Source: Trileptium ribeirensis
Taxonomy: Eukaryota > Nematoda > Enoplea > Enoplida > Thoracostomopsidae
Direction of reading: 5' to 3'
DNA length: 64,000 nt
NCBI GenBank assembly: GCA_030248225.1
Contig: JASANE010027801.1
Coordinates: 62,001-126,000, forward strand
The notes beneath the pieces were generated by a model, which ran no database searches, had not been told where the DNA came from, and saw nothing but the letters and a program-made list of their open reading frames with translations. The position numbers and the translations under genes are program-made. Positions 61,015 through 64,000 of the stretch are shown piece after piece. Each line of letters starts with the position of its first letter. Within the stretch, counting starts at the first letter, position 1.

Positions 61015-62060
61015 AAACGAAGTTAACACGTGTTAGCTAATAATATAAACTAATGCTAATTATGCAAATTAGCACAGAAGAAAACAAAACGCGGAAACAA
61101 AACAAAAATACAACAAACGGAAGCATACGGGAGGGAGTGGTATAATAGAGAATTTGGTGATCCATCCCGGGTTTTCGGGAATTTTTGGAGATTTGGGACG
61201 GGTTTGGACCGGAAACCCCCTAATAGCCTGGTCAACCCCTTACACTATATACATTCGCAATGCTCGTTAAAACTGTAAAGCGCCATATTAGAAAAAACTA
61301 ATGATAAAAAATTAGCTAGGTAATTTCTGTAACGCATTGGAACTACAAACAGTTTCTCATTGCCCAACTCGATCAGTACAAAAACAAGGAAGTAAAATCT
61401 ATAACGTAAATTCTTTTACGTAATTGCCGTTCGCCACTAATCAAAATCTGTTGCATTCCACATGTCAAGCATAACAGCTAAATCACAAAAAGAAAAATGA
61501 GCTAACAACATGTTAGCTAATTAAAACAATTAATGCTAATTATCCAAATTAGCATGAAACGAAAACAAAGAAAAAAAAGGAAACAAAACAAAGAGGAGAA
61601 GGGATGTAATAAAGAATTTAGTGAAAAGCCCGGGGTTTTTACGAATCTTTAAGGTTTTGGGGCGGGTTTGGTCCGGGATTCCCCCTGTAGGCTAGTGTAT
61701 GCCCAACACTAAGTTCAGAATCTATATACACATTTATACCCGGACGTTATGTTATGACTTCCACTAGAGTAGCTAAGTGACCTTTTGTAAGTAATCACAA
61801 GCAATATTAAAACCCGCCATACGCAAACTGCTTTGTTGTCGCAACAACTAACGAGATCAAGGGAACAAGACTGGATAAATCTAAGAAACATAAAAACTGA
61901 AAACATAAACCTAAGGTTTAGCTAATAAGAAAAATAAAATTTATGCAAATTAGTATATCAAAAATCACAAAAAATCCCAATCTTTAAGAGAAGTAAAATT
62001 TAGGGACCAATTAATAATTTAAAAACATGTAAAAACCCGAATTTAATGATTTGGGGGATT
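61015..62060 (+). repeat. Three diverged units, about 400-480 bp apart
   Basis: gttagctaat, atgctaattatgcaaattagca, aaacaaaac runs and gggacgggtttggaccgg occur at about 61030-61240. Changed forms follow at about 61500-61690 and a weaker third copy at 61915-62055 (gtttagctaataag, tttatgcaaattag). They directly follow the 448-bp duplication and share aaaacaaggaagt-like words with it, so both may derive from one ancestral unit. Confidence 0.65.
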
Positions 62061-62415
62061 TACATCCAAGGAACACTTGATACCTTACTGAAACATAGAC
62101 ACCAATGACAAAAGTCATAAACTAAAAGAGCTTCAACGGCACTAGCTATGATATTAACGCAATATACTGTTTTAACACTTAAAATTATGATCAAAAATTC
62201 TATGATTGAACAGCTCTGCCTACATACTTGTAAATAGTGGACACAAAAATGTGTTAGTCTTCCTGTACTTCTCAACATAGCTCCGAATAAAAAACTAAAA
62301 TGGGCTTTAAACTCAAATACATTTTATTAATGATCTTACTTTCAGATCTTACCTTCAGAGGGTTTAGAGGTGCTTGCATTATTTATGCATTTGGCGCGCC
62401 TCCCTCAAATAACGG

Positions 62416-62700
62416 TTAACTTGCCCAAAGAGATAGAGAGAACTGTATCAGAATCTTGCTTGTTCCATGGTCTGATGACCCAACAACAGAAAAAAATTTC
62501 GAATATTCGTTCTTGGATAATACCGTGGGGTAATCGATATTGTGCATGATGACCGTGTTAGGCTTGATTCGAAGAACATAGCCTTTAGATGGTTTCAATT
62601 CAGGTAACCAAGTATGTGACCACTGGGCAATGGTGTCAATTTCGTTCTGCACAATAGCACATTCATCTGCTGAGGCTACGTGCCAGTATAGTTTAGTAAC
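62416..62700 (-). pseudogene. CR1-like reverse transcriptase fragment
   Basis: Minus strand: KLYWHVASADECAIVQNEID, then TIAQWSHTWLPELKPSKGYV and LRIKPN. This is the segment just after the FADD box in CR1-like enzymes (KLY..., IQNDID...W...W...NPSKC). FADD itself is lost to a frameshift or substitution. Confidence 0.7.
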
Positions 62701-63556
62701 ATTTTATTATAAGTCGGCCACTTCCGCTAATTATTTGTTCGGCACCAACGGTACCGCCAGGGGGCAGAGGTTAGAAAACCTGTGAGGAAAAGATTAACGC
62801 TGCCCTGGGGTCCACATTCAATCATAACTACTCTCTGAAACGATGTATGGTTATAATATCATTGACTAGGGTACATGTGTTGAGGTTCCGCGTGCCATCC
62901 GGTCGGGGGGTGGGTTGGATGTGTAACACTACTTGCCAGGGGACAGATCGGCCTTCGCGCATTGAGGTGATTGACGCCTCAAGAGGTATAATTCTCCCAT
63001 TAACATGTATGCTAACTTGCAAACACTAACCGTTTACCATGAATCTTAAGCAACATTTAAATGTTGCTGCTAAAAACAAGTTAGAGTGTGTATGCTTTAG
63101 GCCGCGAGGGTTTAGCTTCCTTGAGAGATCGGGTGGCACCCCCATCGCAAAACACCGATGCTCTCTTGGCGAGGCTGACTACCCAACCGGTCCTAAATTT
63201 TATATTCCTAAGCAGACGACACACCAGAGAGAAAGAGCAGCCTCACTCGCAGCCGCCTGCGGGTCTCCGTTCTCTGGAAATTGCAAAAACGCACAAAATT
63301 TATAAAAAAATTTTAAGCGTCGATGACGCTGATATATTCTTTTGCGAGGAAAACTTCGTGCCGACCAGCGCGAAGTTTAGGTTTTGTCCTCGCTGTTATG
63401 GATAGCATACTTCTTATTAACTACTTCGTTCATACATTCTCTCTCTTCCTTTTTTTATTCTAGTTCAATCCCTCGAGCAAACCCACCTTACACGTTTTTT
63501 CATTATTTAACAGCTAGAATATGCTTACGTATGACCAAGCCCGAACAAGATCGTCA

Positions 63557-63571
63557 CCCCCCCCCCCCCCC
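63557..63571. repeat. 15-C homopolymer run
   Basis: An uninterrupted run of 15 C in AT-rich DNA. Similar runs occur at 11733-11746 (14 C) and 26065-26076 (12 G). Confidence 0.95.
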
Positions 63572-63636
63572 GTAAGTCCAGCGCTCTGCAACAATAAATA
63601 GAGCAGCAGCAAACCCGAAACAACTAGTCTATCAAT

Positions 63637-63978
63637 TTAATCGTTGAACCAGTATTTACAGTTTAGTGTGTTACGTATGAAATTCACGGATTCATAGATT
63701 TCGTGACAGGGTGCAATAGAGGAAAAATGTGCCAGCGAAAAACTAACGCAAAAATGATCAGATGACTTTAGCGGTGACGAGATTTCAATATTTGAGACCG
63801 AGTCAAAATCTTTTGTAAATACAAGATCCAGGGTGTTAGACCCCCGCGTAGGCTGGAGAACATGCTGGGAAAGTCCCGCAGACAATACCATGTCCATCAA
63901 TTTATCCGCATTAGCTGGCCACACAAACCTGCACCAGTCCCACGAGGGCATGTTGAAGCCTCCGCAAAGGCAGACCAA
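63637..63978 (-). pseudogene. CR1-like endonuclease fragment at window edge
   Basis: Minus strand: VCLCGGFNMPSWDW, VLQPTRGSNTLDLVFTKDF, then LKSSDHFCVSFSLAHF. These are the GDFN...W, T-R...LDLVFT and S-DH motifs of the retrotransposon endonuclease C-terminal half. The catalytic Asp of GDFN reads Gly (GGFN). The N-terminal half would lie beyond 64000. It may belong with the 62.4-62.7 kb fragment. Confidence 0.8.
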
Positions 63979-64000
63979 CCAATAATCGCCACAGATCCCC

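Larger units (their letters stand above)
53194..64000. other. Gene-poor, transposon-rich region beyond SPOUT1
   Basis: No host exon is recognised. It holds decayed retrotransposons (54.6-58.1 kb and 62.4-64.0 kb) and tandem arrays (58.5-62.1 kb), listed separately. The SPOUT1 promoter should be just above 53193, but no clear core element was identified. Stretch 53.2-54.6 kb is AT-rich without recognised content. Confidence 0.6.

Noticed and set aside
63039..63405. Overlapping plus-strand ORFs of 88 and 105 residues
   Set aside because: No domain was recognised. They lie between two minus-strand retrotransposon fragments and are probably chance frames.

Overview
This is nuclear DNA from an animal, probably an invertebrate, and is roughly 37% GC by eye. 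The evidence is large GT-AG introns, an immunoglobulin-domain membrane protein, tRNA-derived SINEs, CR1-like and RTE-like non-LTR retrotransposons, a Ty3-type retrotransposon, a hAT DNA transposon and many satellite arrays. Nothing suggests bacteria: there are no operons and no dense ORFs. I cannot name the species.

Three host genes can be reconstructed exon by exon, with all splice phases consistent. (1) Plus strand, 2619-7447: the 3' end of a gene for a single-pass Ig-superfamily membrane protein. Its 5' exons are not seen and probably lie upstream of the window. (2) Plus strand, 12051-29927: a seven-exon betaine-homocysteine S-methyltransferase-like gene (about 335 residues seen) with all three expected zinc-binding cysteines. 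The first few residues are unresolved. (3) Minus strand, 53193-35313: an apparently complete six-exon SPOUT1 (C9orf114/CENP-32-like) SPOUT-fold methyltransferase gene of 367 codons. Genes 2 and 3 converge on a 5.4 kb spacer.

Most of the remaining sequence is repeats. Positions 131-1975 are an array of about 20 copies of a 91-bp satellite. The BHMT introns hold a 33-bp minisatellite, a 94-bp array, three copies of a dispersed family of about 190 bp, and a nest in which a hAT element with a perfect 8-bp target-site duplication sits inside a small MITE-like element. The spacer at 30-35 kb carries a tRNA-derived SINE with a 12-bp target-site duplication. SPOUT1 intron 5 holds a dead CR1-like element that is itself split by a 1.8 kb insertion. 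SPOUT1 intron 2 holds two extra partial copies of the start of exon 3. From 53.2 kb to the end there is no host gene: a decayed Ty3-type element, an RTE-like tail, CR1-like fragments and several tandem arrays, including a young 448-bp duplication.

The three genes have no obvious functional link, apart from two of them being methyltransferases with different substrates. The most interesting sequence-level observations are the SPOUT1 pseudo-exon copies, the nested hAT/MITE structure, the recurring 190-bp family, and the 33-bp minisatellite that stays open as an 11-residue repeat.
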